Numbered from the stretch's first letter, positions 7,241-16,619 are shown. The stretch is 64,000 nt of DNA from Spongiibacter tropicus DSM 19543 (GCF_000420325.1 NZ_ATUS01000004.1:1-64000); one strand, 5' to 3'. Notes: generated by a model from the sequence alone, not told the origin. Numbers and translations: made by a program.

Positions 7241-9175
7241 ATGTCGGTGATAGGAGCCCAGGTGAGGGCCACTGGCGCGTTACTCTTTGCATGTGCGGTT
7301 GGGTGCTTGTTTTCGCCGCCGCTGCTTGCCAGTGACGATACTTGCCCCGAATGGACCGATGAGCGCCAACTCTTCTTTGGCGATTTACATGTACACACAA
7401 AGTACTCACTCGATGCGAGTACACAGGGAACGCGAACGGGGCCGGCTGATGCGTACCGCTTTGCTCGTGGAGAGAGCATTCCTCTGCAGCCCTGGCTGGA
7501 GAATGGCGAGGCGCTGCGTCAGCTGAAACTTGAGCGGCCACTGGATTTTGCGGCGGTGACCGATCATGCAGAGCTGCTGGGAGAACGTGAAATCTGCAAC
7601 AGCCCGGATGACGAGGGCTATGGAAGCTGGCAGTGCAAGTTGTATCGTCACTGGCCCAGAGGGGCTTTTTTCCTGTTCAATACGCAAGCGGCCAGAGCCG
7701 TTCGCATGGGTTTTTGCGGCGAGGACGGGGAGTATTGTCGTCAGGCCGCGATGCGTCCCTGGCAAGATATCCAATTATCAGCTGAAGCCGCGAATGACCG
7801 TTGTGCATTCACCAGCTTTGTCGCTTACGAGTGGACTGGGGCGGCTGAAAACCTCGCTAACCTGCATCGCAACATCATCTTCCGTAACGCGCAGGTGCCG
7901 CGCTTGCCTTTTTCCTTTATCGATGCGCCTTCTGCACCGGCCTTGTGGGACGGGCTTGATGCGCGCTGCGGTCCCGGCACGGATTTGCCCGCCTGCCAGG
8001 CACTGGTTATTCCTCATAACAGCAACCTCAGTGATGGCTATATGTTCGTGCTGGATGAGGTCAATACTGAGTTGGGCACTCGTCGGGCGGAGCAACGCTC
8101 ACGGCTAGAGCGTCTTGTTGAAATCATGCAGCACAAAGGCGCCTCAGAATGTTTTTTTGATCCGCTCAATACGCAGGATGAGCTGTGCGCCTTTGAGCAA
8201 TTGCCTTACGGCAGCTTTCGTAGCAAGTTTGTCGGCAAAATATCCAGCCGATTGAGTGAACCCGCGCAGAGCGATGCGGGATTCCTGCGAGACGTGCTGA
8301 GCGATGGCCTGGCCTATGCACAACAAGACAAGGAAAATACAAACCCTTACACCCTCGGTGTTATCGCAAGTACCGATACACACATCTCCGCGCCCGGCGC
8401 CGTGAGCGAGGATAATTTTCCGGGGCATGGCGGCGCCGGCCAACCGGCAGGTCAGGAATTACCCCCCGGATTGCCCGACGACCTGGAGTTTAATCCTGGC
8501 GGCTTGGCGGCAGTCTGGGCGGAGGAAAACAGCAGGGAGTCGATTTTCGCTGCGCTTGAGCGGCGCGAGGTCTACGCCACCAGCGGGCCCCGTATTGGAC
8601 TGCGGGTTTTTGCGGGAGCCGACATGCCACAGAACCTGTGTGAGTCAGACGAATTTGCGCGGCAGGCTGATCAGCACGGCGTACCGATGGGCAGTGAATT
8701 AACGTTGGAAAAGGACGGGGCTCCGGTTTTTGCGATACTTGCTGCGATGGATGTCGGGACCGCGAATTCGCCAGGGCTGCCACTGCAAAAAGTGCAGTTG
8801 ATTAAAGGGCAGCTTGGCGCGGACGGGCAGCGTAAGGAATCCGTTGTGGATATCGTCGATTCTGGTATTGCGGCATCTGTCGATCCGCTCAGCTGCCAGC
8901 TTGAGGGTAGCGGCGCTGCGCAGCTCTGCCAGGTGTGGCGTGATCCCGACTACGATCCGCAAAGCCGCAGCTACTATTATGCCCGTGTCTTGGAGGTACC
9001 TCGTTGTCGCTGGAGCCAGCAGATCTGCGTGGCGCAGGGGGTGGATTGCAGTAAGCCTGAGACAATCCAGGCGGGCTATGAGGACTGCTGTCGCGCGGAT
9101 CACCGACCGATTATTCAAGAGCGGGCATGGAGCTCTCCGATTTGGGTGCATCAGGCAAAAGAGGAGGCTGAGTGA
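7241..9175 (+). CDS. DUF3604 protein (PHP-like predicted metal-dependent hydrolase)
   Basis: The 644-aa protein has a signal peptide (about residues 1–31, ending PPLLAS) and then FFGDLHVHTKYSLDAS (HxH near residues 50–52), the metal-binding opening of PHP-like domains, with further His/Asp motifs (VTDHAEL, IPHNSNLSDG, STDTHIS). DUF3604 proteins are predicted periplasmic metal-dependent hydrolases; the substrate is unknown. Several Cys in the C-terminal third suggest disulfides. The ribosome site AAGGAG precedes the ATG. The stop overlaps the start of the next gene by four bases, making it the first gene of a tight trio with a PPIase and a HupE-like membrane protein. Confidence 0.88.
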   Translation: MSVIGAQVRATGALLFACAVGCLFSPPLLASDDTCPEWTDERQLFFGDLHVHTKYSLDASTQGTRTGPADAYRFARGESIPLQPWLENGEALRQLKLERPLDFAAVTDHAELLGEREICNSPDDEGYGSWQCKLYRHWPRGAFFLFNTQAARAVRMGFCGEDGEYCRQAAMRPWQDIQLSAEAANDRCAFTSFVAYEWTGAAENLANLHRNIIFRNAQVPRLPFSFIDAPSAPALWDGLDARCGPGTDLPACQALVIPHNSNLSDGYMFVLDEVNTELGTRRAEQRSRLERLVEIMQHKGASECFFDPLNTQDELCAFEQLPYGSFRSKFVGKISSRLSEPAQSDAGFLRDVLSDGLAYAQQDKENTNPYTLGVIASTDTHISAPGAVSEDNFPGHGGAGQPAGQELPPGLPDDLEFNPGGLAAVWAEENSRESIFAALERREVYATSGPRIGLRVFAGADMPQNLCESDEFARQADQHGVPMGSELTLEKDGAPVFAILAAMDVGTANSPGLPLQKVQLIKGQLGADGQRKESVVDIVDSGIAASVDPLSCQLEGSGAAQLCQVWRDPDYDPQSRSYYYARVLEVPRCRWSQQICVAQGVDCSKPETIQAGYEDCCRADHRPIIQERAWSSPIWVHQAKEEAE

Positions 9176-9975
9176 GGCGGGGGCTTTGGCGGCTGGCGAT
9201 TTTTTCTGGTTTGGCAATATTGCTGGCAGCGGGCGTGACTCGCTGGGAAACCTACCAATATCGTGTGCTGGACTGCCCGTCGTCGGTCAGTGTGGCGGAG
9301 CGCGCTCGTCAGTGGCGAGCCCTGTATCCGTCGCAGCCGGTGGACCTTTACGGCGTGCAGCAAAGCCTGATGGACGAGGACATGTTGCTGAAAGAAGCGT
9401 TGCTGCTAGGTATTCACCGGGAGGACGTGGTGATTCAGCAACGCCTCAATCGGGACATGAGCTTCCTGAAGCTGGAGGGCCAGGGGCTGGAAAAGGATAG
9501 CCCATTGCTTGAGGCGCTTATTCTGGGTGATGTGGTCATCCGCCGGCGCTTACTGCAACGCATGGAGGCCATGATGACGGCGACAGCGCCTGAGGTTTCA
9601 TCTGCTGCGATTCAAAATGAGACTTGGCGGGTCGATTTTCAGCAGTATTTGTTCCGGGAGAGGTCGACCGCCGAGCAGGCGCTCGCCAACGGCGAGTACA
9701 GTGAAGCCATACCCTTCCTCCACGGTGGCGCGCTGATGGGACTGGATCAAGCCAGGGTAGATGCCCTGTTTGGAGACCGTACCGATATGACACTGCCGTC
9801 TCTGCCTTTGAGGCAGTGGTTTGGGCCGGTTCAGTCGCCCTATGGTTGGCATGTGTTGCGGGTGGTCGATCGCCGTAAGGAGCTGATCAAGGTGCCATCG
9901 CCACCGTCAGAAATGTCGGCGTCAGCCCTGACGCGATTGCGGGATAAATACCGGAACCTCTGTCATGCCACGTAG
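9172..9975 (+). CDS. Parvulin-type peptidyl-prolyl cis-trans isomerase, membrane-anchored
   Basis: The 267-aa product starts with GTG in a GTGA overlap with the DUF3604 gene, preceded by GAGGAGG. It has one N-terminal TM segment (residues about 5–21), a helical region, and a C-terminal segment resembling the PpiC/SurA rotamase fold (FLHGGALMGL... WFGPVQSPYGWHVLRVVDR, to about residue 243). It should face the periplasm and assist folding of exported proteins, perhaps the DUF3604 or HupE-like products encoded on either side. The rotamase part is diverged, so activity is uncertain. Confidence 0.8.
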   Translation: MRRGLWRLAIFSGLAILLAAGVTRWETYQYRVLDCPSSVSVAERARQWRALYPSQPVDLYGVQQSLMDEDMLLKEALLLGIHREDVVIQQRLNRDMSFLKLEGQGLEKDSPLLEALILGDVVIRRRLLQRMEAMMTATAPEVSSAAIQNETWRVDFQQYLFRERSTAEQALANGEYSEAIPFLHGGALMGLDQARVDALFGDRTDMTLPSLPLRQWFGPVQSPYGWHVLRVVDRRKELIKVPSPPSEMSASALTRLRDKYRNLCHAT

Positions 9976-10948
9976 CTCCGTGTTGTCGCTTCTGTTCCTA
10001 CTCAGTCTGCTGTGTACCCCGGCACATGCCCATAAGCTGGCGCCAGCCCTGTTGGAGCTGCGGAGCCTGCCTTCGGGCACTATTGCGGTCAATTGGCGCT
10101 TGCCTGCGGATGGCAGTGCAGCGCTGGCGCTGAGCTTCTCGGCGGACTGCCGACGTTTGGGCGAAGGGCCGCCAACGCGTCAGGGCACGGCATTGGAATG
10201 GCAGTTTCATGTCCAGTGTGGCAGCCAACCGGAAGTGCGAGTCGAGGGCCTCAGCCCCTCACAAAGTGCGGTATTGCTGAGGTGGTGGCCGGAGGAGGGC
10301 GATGAGCAGCAGCTGCTGTTAAATAGCGATGAACCGGGATATGTACTCGAGAGCAAAGATCAGAAGCCTCATGGCGTTGCCCAATACCTGCAGTGGGGGA
10401 TTAGCCACATTCTCATCGGTTTTGATCATCTGCTTTTCGTATTGGGGCTGTTTCTGATCTCCGAGCACTGGCGGCAGCGATTGCTTTGGGTCACCGCGTT
10501 TACCCTTGGACATAGCCTGACATTGATAGCCGCCAGCACGGGGCTGGTGTCGTTCGACACGGGTCTGGTGGAAGTCGCGATCGCCGCTTCGATACTGGTA
10601 CTCGCACTGGGTATCAACACCAGGCCCAGCGATGTGACGCGTTCTGGATTTGCTTTATTGGTGTTGGGATTTGGCCTGCTGCATGGCCTCGGTTTCGCGT
10701 CTGTATTAGGGGAGCTGGGCTTGCCGCTGGGACAACAGCTGACCGCTCTGCTGCTGTTTAATCTTGGCGTGGAAGTGGGGCAGTTGCTGTTTATCGCCAT
10801 GTTGGCGCTGGTGTTTGGTCTGATCGCCCGGATTCCGGTCAACGGTGGCGAGACGCCGCTGTTTGCGGCGCGTTTGCTGTCGATTTACACGATGGGCGGC
10901 TGCGCGATGTATTGGATGGTCTCCCGTGCAGCCACTAGCCTGTGGTAG
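9965..10948 (+). CDS. HupE/UreJ-family membrane protein
   Basis: The 327-aa protein has a signal peptide ending AHAHKLAP, a periplasmic domain of about 110 residues, and then a polytopic domain with the HupE/UreJ signatures HILIGFDHLLFVLGL, FTLGHSLTL and LLHGLGFAS. HupE and UreJ are nickel-type transporters; members with a large N-terminal periplasmic domain have no assigned substrate. The His after the signal cleavage site and the intramembrane His/Asp suggest a metal ion. The gene overlaps the PPIase gene by 11 bases and ends the trio. It converges on a lipoprotein gene. Confidence 0.85.
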   Translation: MPRSSVLSLLFLLSLLCTPAHAHKLAPALLELRSLPSGTIAVNWRLPADGSAALALSFSADCRRLGEGPPTRQGTALEWQFHVQCGSQPEVRVEGLSPSQSAVLLRWWPEEGDEQQLLLNSDEPGYVLESKDQKPHGVAQYLQWGISHILIGFDHLLFVLGLFLISEHWRQRLLWVTAFTLGHSLTLIAASTGLVSFDTGLVEVAIAASILVLALGINTRPSDVTRSGFALLVLGFGLLHGLGFASVLGELGLPLGQQLTALLLFNLGVEVGQLLFIAMLALVFGLIARIPVNGGETPLFAARLLSIYTMGGCAMYWMVSRAATSLW

Positions 10949-10960
10949 CGAAGAGTACGC

Positions 10961-11758
10961 TTACTGGTTCTCGGCTGTTTGCTTCGGCGGTGCGGGATAG
11001 CGCTTCATCGGAATCAGCGGGTGAAAGCCCAGCTCGATACCTTCTTCGATATTGCGGCTGTTGCTCAGTATTTTTGTCCGGCGCACGAAGCTGCGCTGGG
11101 ATTTCCGAGAATTGATTGCATGCAGGGTGTCCAGGCCTCCGCGGCTGGAGAACAGAGGTTGCCCTTCGCTGCTGTAGATCGTGACGGCGAGACTGGCCCC
11201 TTTGATAATCTGCGTCCAGTTGAAATCAGAGGGCACACTGGCGGTGGCGCCCTCGGTGGCCGGCTCTCGGGTGACGCCGTACCAACGGGCGTAATGTTTC
11301 ATCCCTGCGCTGTGCTGAATATCGTGCACCATAAGGTCAGTAAACAGCACGGCGTCGATCTCTTTGTGTTCCTGCAGGCTTTTGAACGTAGCGCCCATCA
11401 CATTTTGCCAGCCCACTTGATCAACCTTACCGGTAGTCGGGTCGTAGAAATCGCCGAAGTTCAGCAATGCCTGCTGCCAAGCGTTATTGAAAATATGCTG
11501 CGGCACAATCTGGTAGCCATTGGCGGTCAGATAATCCTGAACCATGCCGTCGATTTTCCCCTCGCTGTCCCTTAACATGGAGCGCGTTGGCTCACCGCTG
11601 ACATTAACGCTGGCTATGATGATTTTCTTGATAGGCTTTTTGGCCAGAGACTCTTTGGCGATGAAGTAGTCATATACCGTTGGGTTGTAACTCACCGAGC
11701 TACAGGCGCTGGTGATGACGGCCATCAGTGCGGTAACAATCAGAAGCGTTTTTTTCAC
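10961..11758 (-). CDS. Lipoprotein of unknown function
   Basis: The 265-aa protein has a lipoprotein signal with lipobox ITSAC (Cys19). The mature part has alternating strands and helices (IKKIIIASVNVSGEPTRSM... DYLTANGYQIVP... AVLFTDLMVHDIQHSAG) resembling periplasmic lipoproteins that combine a TolB-N-like fold with a later beta domain, but I do not recognise the family. The C-terminus is basic and Pro-rich. The gene is monocistronic and convergent with the HupE-like gene, 12 bases apart. Confidence 0.7.
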   Translation of the reverse strand: MKKTLLIVTALMAVITSACSSVSYNPTVYDYFIAKESLAKKPIKKIIIASVNVSGEPTRSMLRDSEGKIDGMVQDYLTANGYQIVPQHIFNNAWQQALLNFGDFYDPTTGKVDQVGWQNVMGATFKSLQEHKEIDAVLFTDLMVHDIQHSAGMKHYARWYGVTREPATEGATASVPSDFNWTQIIKGASLAVTIYSSEGQPLFSSRGGLDTLHAINSRKSQRSFVRRTKILSNSRNIEEGIELGFHPLIPMKRYPAPPKQTAENQ

Positions 11759-11810
11759 AGCGGTACCTATTTATTCGGATGCGCAGGCATTCTAACAACC
11801 GGGGTAGAAC

Positions 11811-12605
11811 ATGAGAAGTGAACTGGGAGCAGGCGCGGTATGCCTGAACAGTGAGACGAGAGGTAGTGGTGAGCCGGTAGTATTACTGCACGGACTGTTT
11901 GGCTCAGCCAGCAATCTGCTCTCATTGGGACGCAGTCTGGAAGCGCACTATCAGGTAGTGCGTATGGACTTGCGCAACCATGGAAAATCTCCCCACTGCG
12001 ACTACATGGATATCCCGTCGATGGCCAAAGACGTGGCGGTGACCATGGATGAGCTTGGCATCGCGTCGGCCTCGGTTCTGGGCCACTCCTTGGGCGGAAA
12101 GGTCGCAATGGAGCTGGCAGCAACGCAGGCCGACCGTGTCAGTAAGCTGATTGTCGCGGATATCGCTCCGGTGAGTTACGGCCGAGGCCACGACGCTATT
12201 ATTACGGCGCTGCTGGCGATGGATTTGCGTGCCTTGCGCAACCGCGAACAGGCCGACCAACTTTTGCAGGATGCCGTGCCGGAGTTAGGCATTCGTCAGT
12301 TTTTGCTCAAGAACCTGATGCGCGATGGCGACCATTGGGCATGGCGGATGAATCTGCCAGTGATTGCCGATTGCTATGACCTGCTGCGGGCAGCACCCGA
12401 TACAGGGGTATACAAGGCGCCAGCGTTGTTCATTCGCGGGGAATTGTCTCGCTATATCAAAGACGAAAATCGGGTGGGAATTCAACGTCAGTTCCCGGAT
12501 AGTCGCTTGGAAACCATCGCCGGTACCGGGCACTGGCTTCATGTAGAGAGACCTGCGGAGTTCAACGCTCTGGTGGCTGGCTTTCTGGCGAGCGGCAATG
12601 ATTGA
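11811..12605 (+). CDS. Alpha/beta-fold esterase, YbfF-like
   Basis: The 264-aa hydrolase has an oxyanion-loop HG (VVLLHGLFGSASN), DLRNHGKS, a nucleophile elbow GHSLGG (Ser near residue 94) and a late His (GTGHWLHVERP). This pattern and length match YbfF-type acyl-ester hydrolases, cytoplasmic enzymes of broad specificity. The stop lies inside the next gene (8-base overlap), so it is probably cotranscribed with the DUF2971 gene. Confidence 0.85.
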   Translation: MRSELGAGAVCLNSETRGSGEPVVLLHGLFGSASNLLSLGRSLEAHYQVVRMDLRNHGKSPHCDYMDIPSMAKDVAVTMDELGIASASVLGHSLGGKVAMELAATQADRVSKLIVADIAPVSYGRGHDAIITALLAMDLRALRNREQADQLLQDAVPELGIRQFLLKNLMRDGDHWAWRMNLPVIADCYDLLRAAPDTGVYKAPALFIRGELSRYIKDENRVGIQRQFPDSRLETIAGTGHWLHVERPAEFNALVAGFLASGND

Positions 12606-13470
12606 CGCGATTACCGCCAGTCTCTACGCGCAGCAGCCCACAGAGACGCTCTACCATTACACCTCGCTGGGGGGCGTGCTGGGTATTGTCGGCAGTGGTG
12701 TGTTGTGGGCCAGTGATATCCGCTATATGAATGACTCGGCAGAACTGAGGCATACGGCAGATTTGGTAAAGCGCGATGTCGAACAGCGCATTGCGGCCGG
12801 GCACCCTCACCCCGGGTTGCTGAATGCCTTTCTCGACTGGGTGCAGCACCGAATTACTAACGGCCATATTCTCTTTGGCGCCTCCTTCCGTTCTCACGGC
12901 AACCTGCTCAGTCAGTGGCGGGGCTACAGTTCAGTGGGGAAGGGAGCCAGCCTTGGTTTTAATGCCGAGGCCATCGAGAGCTGCGCTGCGGCGCAACACT
13001 TTAAGTTGGGCCGTTGTGTGTATGAGGCGGTGGAGCAGCAGCGGCTGATTGCGCAGATTATCGACGCAGTGGAGTTGCTGGCAGAGCCACAACCTCAAGG
13101 CAGTGCCAGTGATCAGCGTGAACAATGGTTTAAGCGCTTTCAACACCTGGAAACGGATCTGCTGCGCATCGCAGCGATTCTCAAACATCCCTCATTTGAG
13201 GAAGAGCAGGAGTGGCGGCTGGTATCGCCGGTGATTTCCGACTACCTGGGGGCCAAGGTGTATTTTCGCGAGGGGAGGAGCATGCTGGTCCCCTTTATGA
13301 AGTTTTCATTGGCGGAGCAGGGCGAATCCATGCTGTTGGATCACGTATACCTTGGGCCGACACCCAATATCAGCTTGTCGATGAACTCTTTAAAAATGTG
13401 CCTCAGCAAGCACGGCATTCAACCGACGCAGGGCATCGACTATTGTCAGATACCCTATCGACAGCGTTGA
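12598..13470 (+). CDS. DUF2971 domain-containing protein
   Basis: The 290-aa protein has the DUF2971 pattern: LYHYTSLGGVLGIV... ASDIRYMNDSAEL near the N-terminus, then SQWRGYSSVGKGASLGF and a conserved EEQEWRLV near residue 203. DUF2971 proteins have no settled biochemical role. Some occur near defence or nucleotide-modifying genes, but here the neighbours are metabolic. The start is inside the esterase gene, and the TGA abuts the stop of the convergent GMC gene, forming TGATCA at 13468–13473. Confidence 0.85.
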   Translation: MIDAITASLYAQQPTETLYHYTSLGGVLGIVGSGVLWASDIRYMNDSAELRHTADLVKRDVEQRIAAGHPHPGLLNAFLDWVQHRITNGHILFGASFRSHGNLLSQWRGYSSVGKGASLGFNAEAIESCAAAQHFKLGRCVYEAVEQQRLIAQIIDAVELLAEPQPQGSASDQREQWFKRFQHLETDLLRIAAILKHPSFEEEQEWRLVSPVISDYLGAKVYFREGRSMLVPFMKFSLAEQGESMLLDHVYLGPTPNISLSMNSLKMCLSKHGIQPTQGIDYCQIPYRQR

Positions 13471-15069
13471 TCATTTTCCCGACAAGATAAAGTCTGCACA
13501 GCGCTCACCAATTAATACGGCCGTTGCATTGGTGTTGCCGGAAATAATGGTCGGCATCACCGACGCATCAGCAACCCGCAGCCCCTCGAGGCCGTGGACT
13601 TTCAGGTGCTGGTCGACGACGGCCATCTCATCGTCACCCATTTTACAGGTGCCCACAGGATGGTAGACGGACTCGCCGGTGTTGCGGACAAATTCCAGAA
13701 TGTCTTCGTCGCTCTGAACATCGGCGCCGGGAATCAGCTCTTCGCGGCGCCAGGGCTCCAAAACAGGGGCCTCAAAAATTGCCCGCGTCTTGCGCACTGC
13801 CGCAATGATCGCGCGACGGTCTTCCTCTTCTGCCAGGTAATTATGTACAAATGCAGGGGCCTCACGCGGATCAGCGCTGCGAATGTGGACGTGACCGCGG
13901 CTCTTGGGGCGTAAGTAACATACCGTTGCGGTCGTGCCGGGCACGGTGAGCATACGGCCATTTTCATCCTGATCACCTGCGGCAGGAGTGAAATGGATCT
14001 GGGCGTCGGGGCGCGCTACATCGTCCGATGTGCGGAAAAATACCCCGACTTGGGCAGCCGGGTGGGAGAGCATGCCGCTGCCCTTGAAGATCAGCTTCAT
14101 CAGCGTGTTGAGCATTGCCAGCGGGCGAGAGTCTTCATAATACGTTCTGACACCCTCAAATGAGCGCTGGGTATTCACCGTCAGGTGGTCCTGCATGTTC
14201 TCACCAACGCCAGGCAGGTTCTTAAGCGGCTTGATCCCTTTTTGAGACAGCATCTCGGCATTGCCGATGCCGCTCAGTTCCAATAATTGCGGCGAGTTAA
14301 TCGTACCGCCGCAGAGAATGATCTCGCCGCGGCAGCGCACGGTGACTTCCTTGCCATTCTGCAAATAGCGCAGCCCACAACTGCGGTGGCCTTCGAACAG
14401 GATCTGGGTGGCGATGGCATGGGTTTGAATGTGAAGGTTGGCGCGTTTTGCGGCGTTGCGTAAATAGGTTTTGGCTGTACTTTGGCGTCGTCCCCGGCGA
14501 ATATTCACCTGATAGAAGCCAACACCTTCTTGTCGCTCCCCGTTGAAATCGGGGTTGAAGGGAATACCGGCTTCCTGTGCGGCTTTGACATATAGCTCAG
14601 CCATGTCGTAGCGATTCTGAACGTCGTCAACCCAGAGCTGGCCGTCTCGGCCATGGTAGTCATCGCCGGATTGTCCAACATAACCCTCGCAGCGCTTGAA
14701 GATCGGTAACAGCTTGTCGTAGCTCCACTCCGTATTCCCGAGCTCCGCCCAGTGATCATAGTCCTCTCGCTGGCCACGGATATAGACCATGCCATTAATT
14801 GAGCTGGAGCCGCCGAGCACCTTGCCCCGGGGTTGGTCAATGCGGCGGCCATTCATATGCGGCTCCGGATCACTGACGTAGCCCCAACTGAGTGTTGGGT
14901 GCTTCATGGTAAAGGCAAAGCCGAGCGGGATGTGGATCAGGGGGTTGCGGTCTTTGCCACCGGCTTCCAGCAAGAGCACATTGCGTTGGCTATCTTCGCT
15001 GAGCCGGTTTGCCAGTGCGCAGCCTGCGGAGCCGGCGCCGACAATAATGTAGTCATAGAGCTTGGTCAC
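13471..15069 (-). CDS. GMC-family FAD-dependent oxidoreductase (choline/alcohol dehydrogenase-like)
   Basis: The 532-aa flavoprotein has the N-terminal dinucleotide motif VGAGSAGC with the following acidic residue (LLLEAGG), GMC signature 1 (PRGKVLGGSSSINGMVYIRG), signature 2 (GGTINSPQLLELSGIG) and the C-terminal active-site region (HPVGTCKMG, then SGNTNATAVLIGE). Length and motifs match alcohol or choline dehydrogenases of the BetA/AlkJ type. The substrate cannot be read; an aliphatic or polyethylene-glycol-like alcohol would fit the lipid-oriented gene set. It is transcribed alone. Confidence 0.92.
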   Translation of the reverse strand: MTKLYDYIIVGAGSAGCALANRLSEDSQRNVLLLEAGGKDRNPLIHIPLGFAFTMKHPTLSWGYVSDPEPHMNGRRIDQPRGKVLGGSSSINGMVYIRGQREDYDHWAELGNTEWSYDKLLPIFKRCEGYVGQSGDDYHGRDGQLWVDDVQNRYDMAELYVKAAQEAGIPFNPDFNGERQEGVGFYQVNIRRGRRQSTAKTYLRNAAKRANLHIQTHAIATQILFEGHRSCGLRYLQNGKEVTVRCRGEIILCGGTINSPQLLELSGIGNAEMLSQKGIKPLKNLPGVGENMQDHLTVNTQRSFEGVRTYYEDSRPLAMLNTLMKLIFKGSGMLSHPAAQVGVFFRTSDDVARPDAQIHFTPAAGDQDENGRMLTVPGTTATVCYLRPKSRGHVHIRSADPREAPAFVHNYLAEEEDRRAIIAAVRKTRAIFEAPVLEPWRREELIPGADVQSDEDILEFVRNTGESVYHPVGTCKMGDDEMAVVDQHLKVHGLEGLRVADASVMPTIISGNTNATAVLIGERCADFILSGK

Positions 15070-15158
15070 GGAGTACTTGCCTCATTTATTTTTCTTGAAG
15101 TATCACTGTTGGTACTAAGTGTGTAACTAGACTAAGTGCCTTTGTCTGACTTGTGAAG

Positions 15159-15980
15159 TTATATGTCTGTAACGTTTTTCCGGCGTTCGGGTATTGCGAG
15201 TTCTGTGGCACTTTTCAGCCAGCCGAAGCGTTCCAAAAGTTGCTCGTAGACACCGTCCACCGGGCAGTTGAGCACAATGCGCTCAGCGGTTTTGGGGTGT
15301 GTAAATCGCAGCTGCGTGGCGTGAAGCAGCAGTCGGGGGCAGTTCAGAGACTGTGCAAAGTAGCGGTTGTGCCGGCCTCTGCCATGCTTGGCATCACCGA
15401 TAATCGGGTGAGAGATGTGCTTCATGTGACGCCGAATCTGGTGGGGGCGTCCAGTGAGTGGCTCAGCCAGAACCAGAGAGTAGCGTGATTGAGGATAGCG
15501 CTCGATCTCGACGTCGATTTCATGGCTCGCCAGTCGCTGATAATACGTCCGGGCTGGCTTGGCTTCGCCAAATTCTGGCCGTCCCGCGTAGGGATCGGGA
15601 TCCGCTCGCAGTGCGTGATCAATCCACCCTGACTCTGGTGCGTAACCTCGAACAACCGCCAGGTAGGCCTTTTGAACCGTGTTTTCGCTGAATTGCTTGC
15701 CCAGTTGGCCAGCAGCTTCTCGGCTTAGCGCAAACAGCATGACGCCCGACGTCGGTTTGTCCAGGCGGTGGACGGGGTAGATCTTCTGGTCAAGCTGTCT
15801 TCTGAGTATCTGCAGCGCGTAACGGGTTTCGTGGCGGTCGATGGGGCTTCGATGAACCAACAGACCGGCTGGCTTGTGAATGGCAACCACGTATTCATCC
15901 TGGAAGAGAATCGGCAATGTTTCATCGGCTTGTACGACGTTCGTGCTGATTTCGGAGCAGTTTGATGAAGAGTTTGTCAT
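15159..15980 (-). CDS. truC: RluA-family pseudouridine synthase, TruC-like
   Basis: The 273-aa enzyme has the RluA-family catalytic motif YPVHRLDKPTSGVMLFA with the catalytic Asp, the GRPHQIRRHMKHISHPIIGD motif and a short N-terminus without an S4 domain. These features, the length and the KHG... C-terminal segment fit TruC, which makes pseudouridine 65 in tRNA. Other small RluA members cannot be excluded. No strong ribosome site is visible before the ATG. The N-terminal 30 residues are poorly conserved in type. Confidence 0.82.
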   Translation of the reverse strand: MTNSSSNCSEISTNVVQADETLPILFQDEYVVAIHKPAGLLVHRSPIDRHETRYALQILRRQLDQKIYPVHRLDKPTSGVMLFALSREAAGQLGKQFSENTVQKAYLAVVRGYAPESGWIDHALRADPDPYAGRPEFGEAKPARTYYQRLASHEIDVEIERYPQSRYSLVLAEPLTGRPHQIRRHMKHISHPIIGDAKHGRGRHNRYFAQSLNCPRLLLHATQLRFTHPKTAERIVLNCPVDGVYEQLLERFGWLKSATELAIPERRKNVTDI

Positions 15981-16071
15981 GTTGGTGTCGTTTTCTTGTC
16001 GATATGACGGCTGCGGGTTAGATTCGGTTCTGCGCGGAAATATTGCGTTGAAATACTATGCGGAGAAGACA

Positions 16072-16572
16072 GTGGCAGACAAATTTCCATGCACATCGGT
16101 TGATATGACCTTTTTTGAATCTGCGCCATTTATCTACACGGCAGAAGAAGTCATCAACGTGAGTGCAGACACTGTATTTCAGTCCTTTGAAAATGCAGAG
16201 GACTGGCCCGTGTGGGCGGCTCCGATTCAGCGTGTGGAGTGGACCTCGCCGCAGCCTTTCGGTATTGGTACCACGCGTACCGTGTATATGATGGGCGGTT
16301 TGACGGGGTATGAGGAGTTTATCGCTTGGGAGCGGGGCCGTGAAATGGCTTTCTGTTTCACACATTCCAGCAAAGACAATATTGTCAGTTTTGCCGAACG
16401 TTATCAGGTAGAAGAGTCCGGCCCCAATTGCTGTTGCGTGCGCTGGACAATGGCGATGAAGCCCAAGGGGTTTAGCCGTTATTTCTTGCCGGTATTCAGC
16501 CCGTTTATGAATATGGGCGTCAAACTTATGTTGCGCAACTTACGAAAACTGCTTGAGAAGCGGGCTGCCTGA
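16072..16572 (+). CDS. SRPBCC-family (START-like) protein
   Basis: The likely start is the GTG at 16072, preceded by GGAGAAG, giving 166 aa; a longer frame to 15880 has no sign of coding and overlaps truC. The sequence has the SRPBCC pattern: a strand and helix opening (INVSADTVFQSFENAEDWPVWA), a polyketide-cyclase-like strand set (GIGTTRTVYMMGG) and a long C-terminal helix (NMGVKLMLRNLRKLLEK). Such domains bind hydrophobic ligands in a deep cavity. The ligand is unknown; the setting in a lipid- and steroid-oriented gene set is only suggestive. Confidence 0.75.
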   Translation: MADKFPCTSVDMTFFESAPFIYTAEEVINVSADTVFQSFENAEDWPVWAAPIQRVEWTSPQPFGIGTTRTVYMMGGLTGYEEFIAWERGREMAFCFTHSSKDNIVSFAERYQVEESGPNCCCVRWTMAMKPKGFSRYFLPVFSPFMNMGVKLMLRNLRKLLEKRAA

Positions 16573-16580
16573 AAAGGGCG

Positions 16581-16609
16581 AAAAAAAGCCAGAGCGATGG
16601 CTCTGGCTT
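16581..16609 (-). terminator. Rho-independent terminator of the ytfJ-like gene
   Basis: A 10-bp perfect stem AAGCCAGAGC (16586–16595) / GCTCTGGCTT (16600–16609) with loop GATG. The A run at 16581–16587 reads as a U tract on the minus strand, so it serves the minus-strand gene ending at 16620. It may also help stop transcripts of the convergent SRPBCC gene. Confidence 0.88.
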
Positions 16610-16619
16610 GGGTTAGTGC

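Noticed and set aside
15880-16071. Extended N-terminus of the SRPBCC gene
   Set aside because: The upstream frame overlaps truC antisense and has no SRPBCC pattern; GTG 16072 with GGAGAAG is a better start.
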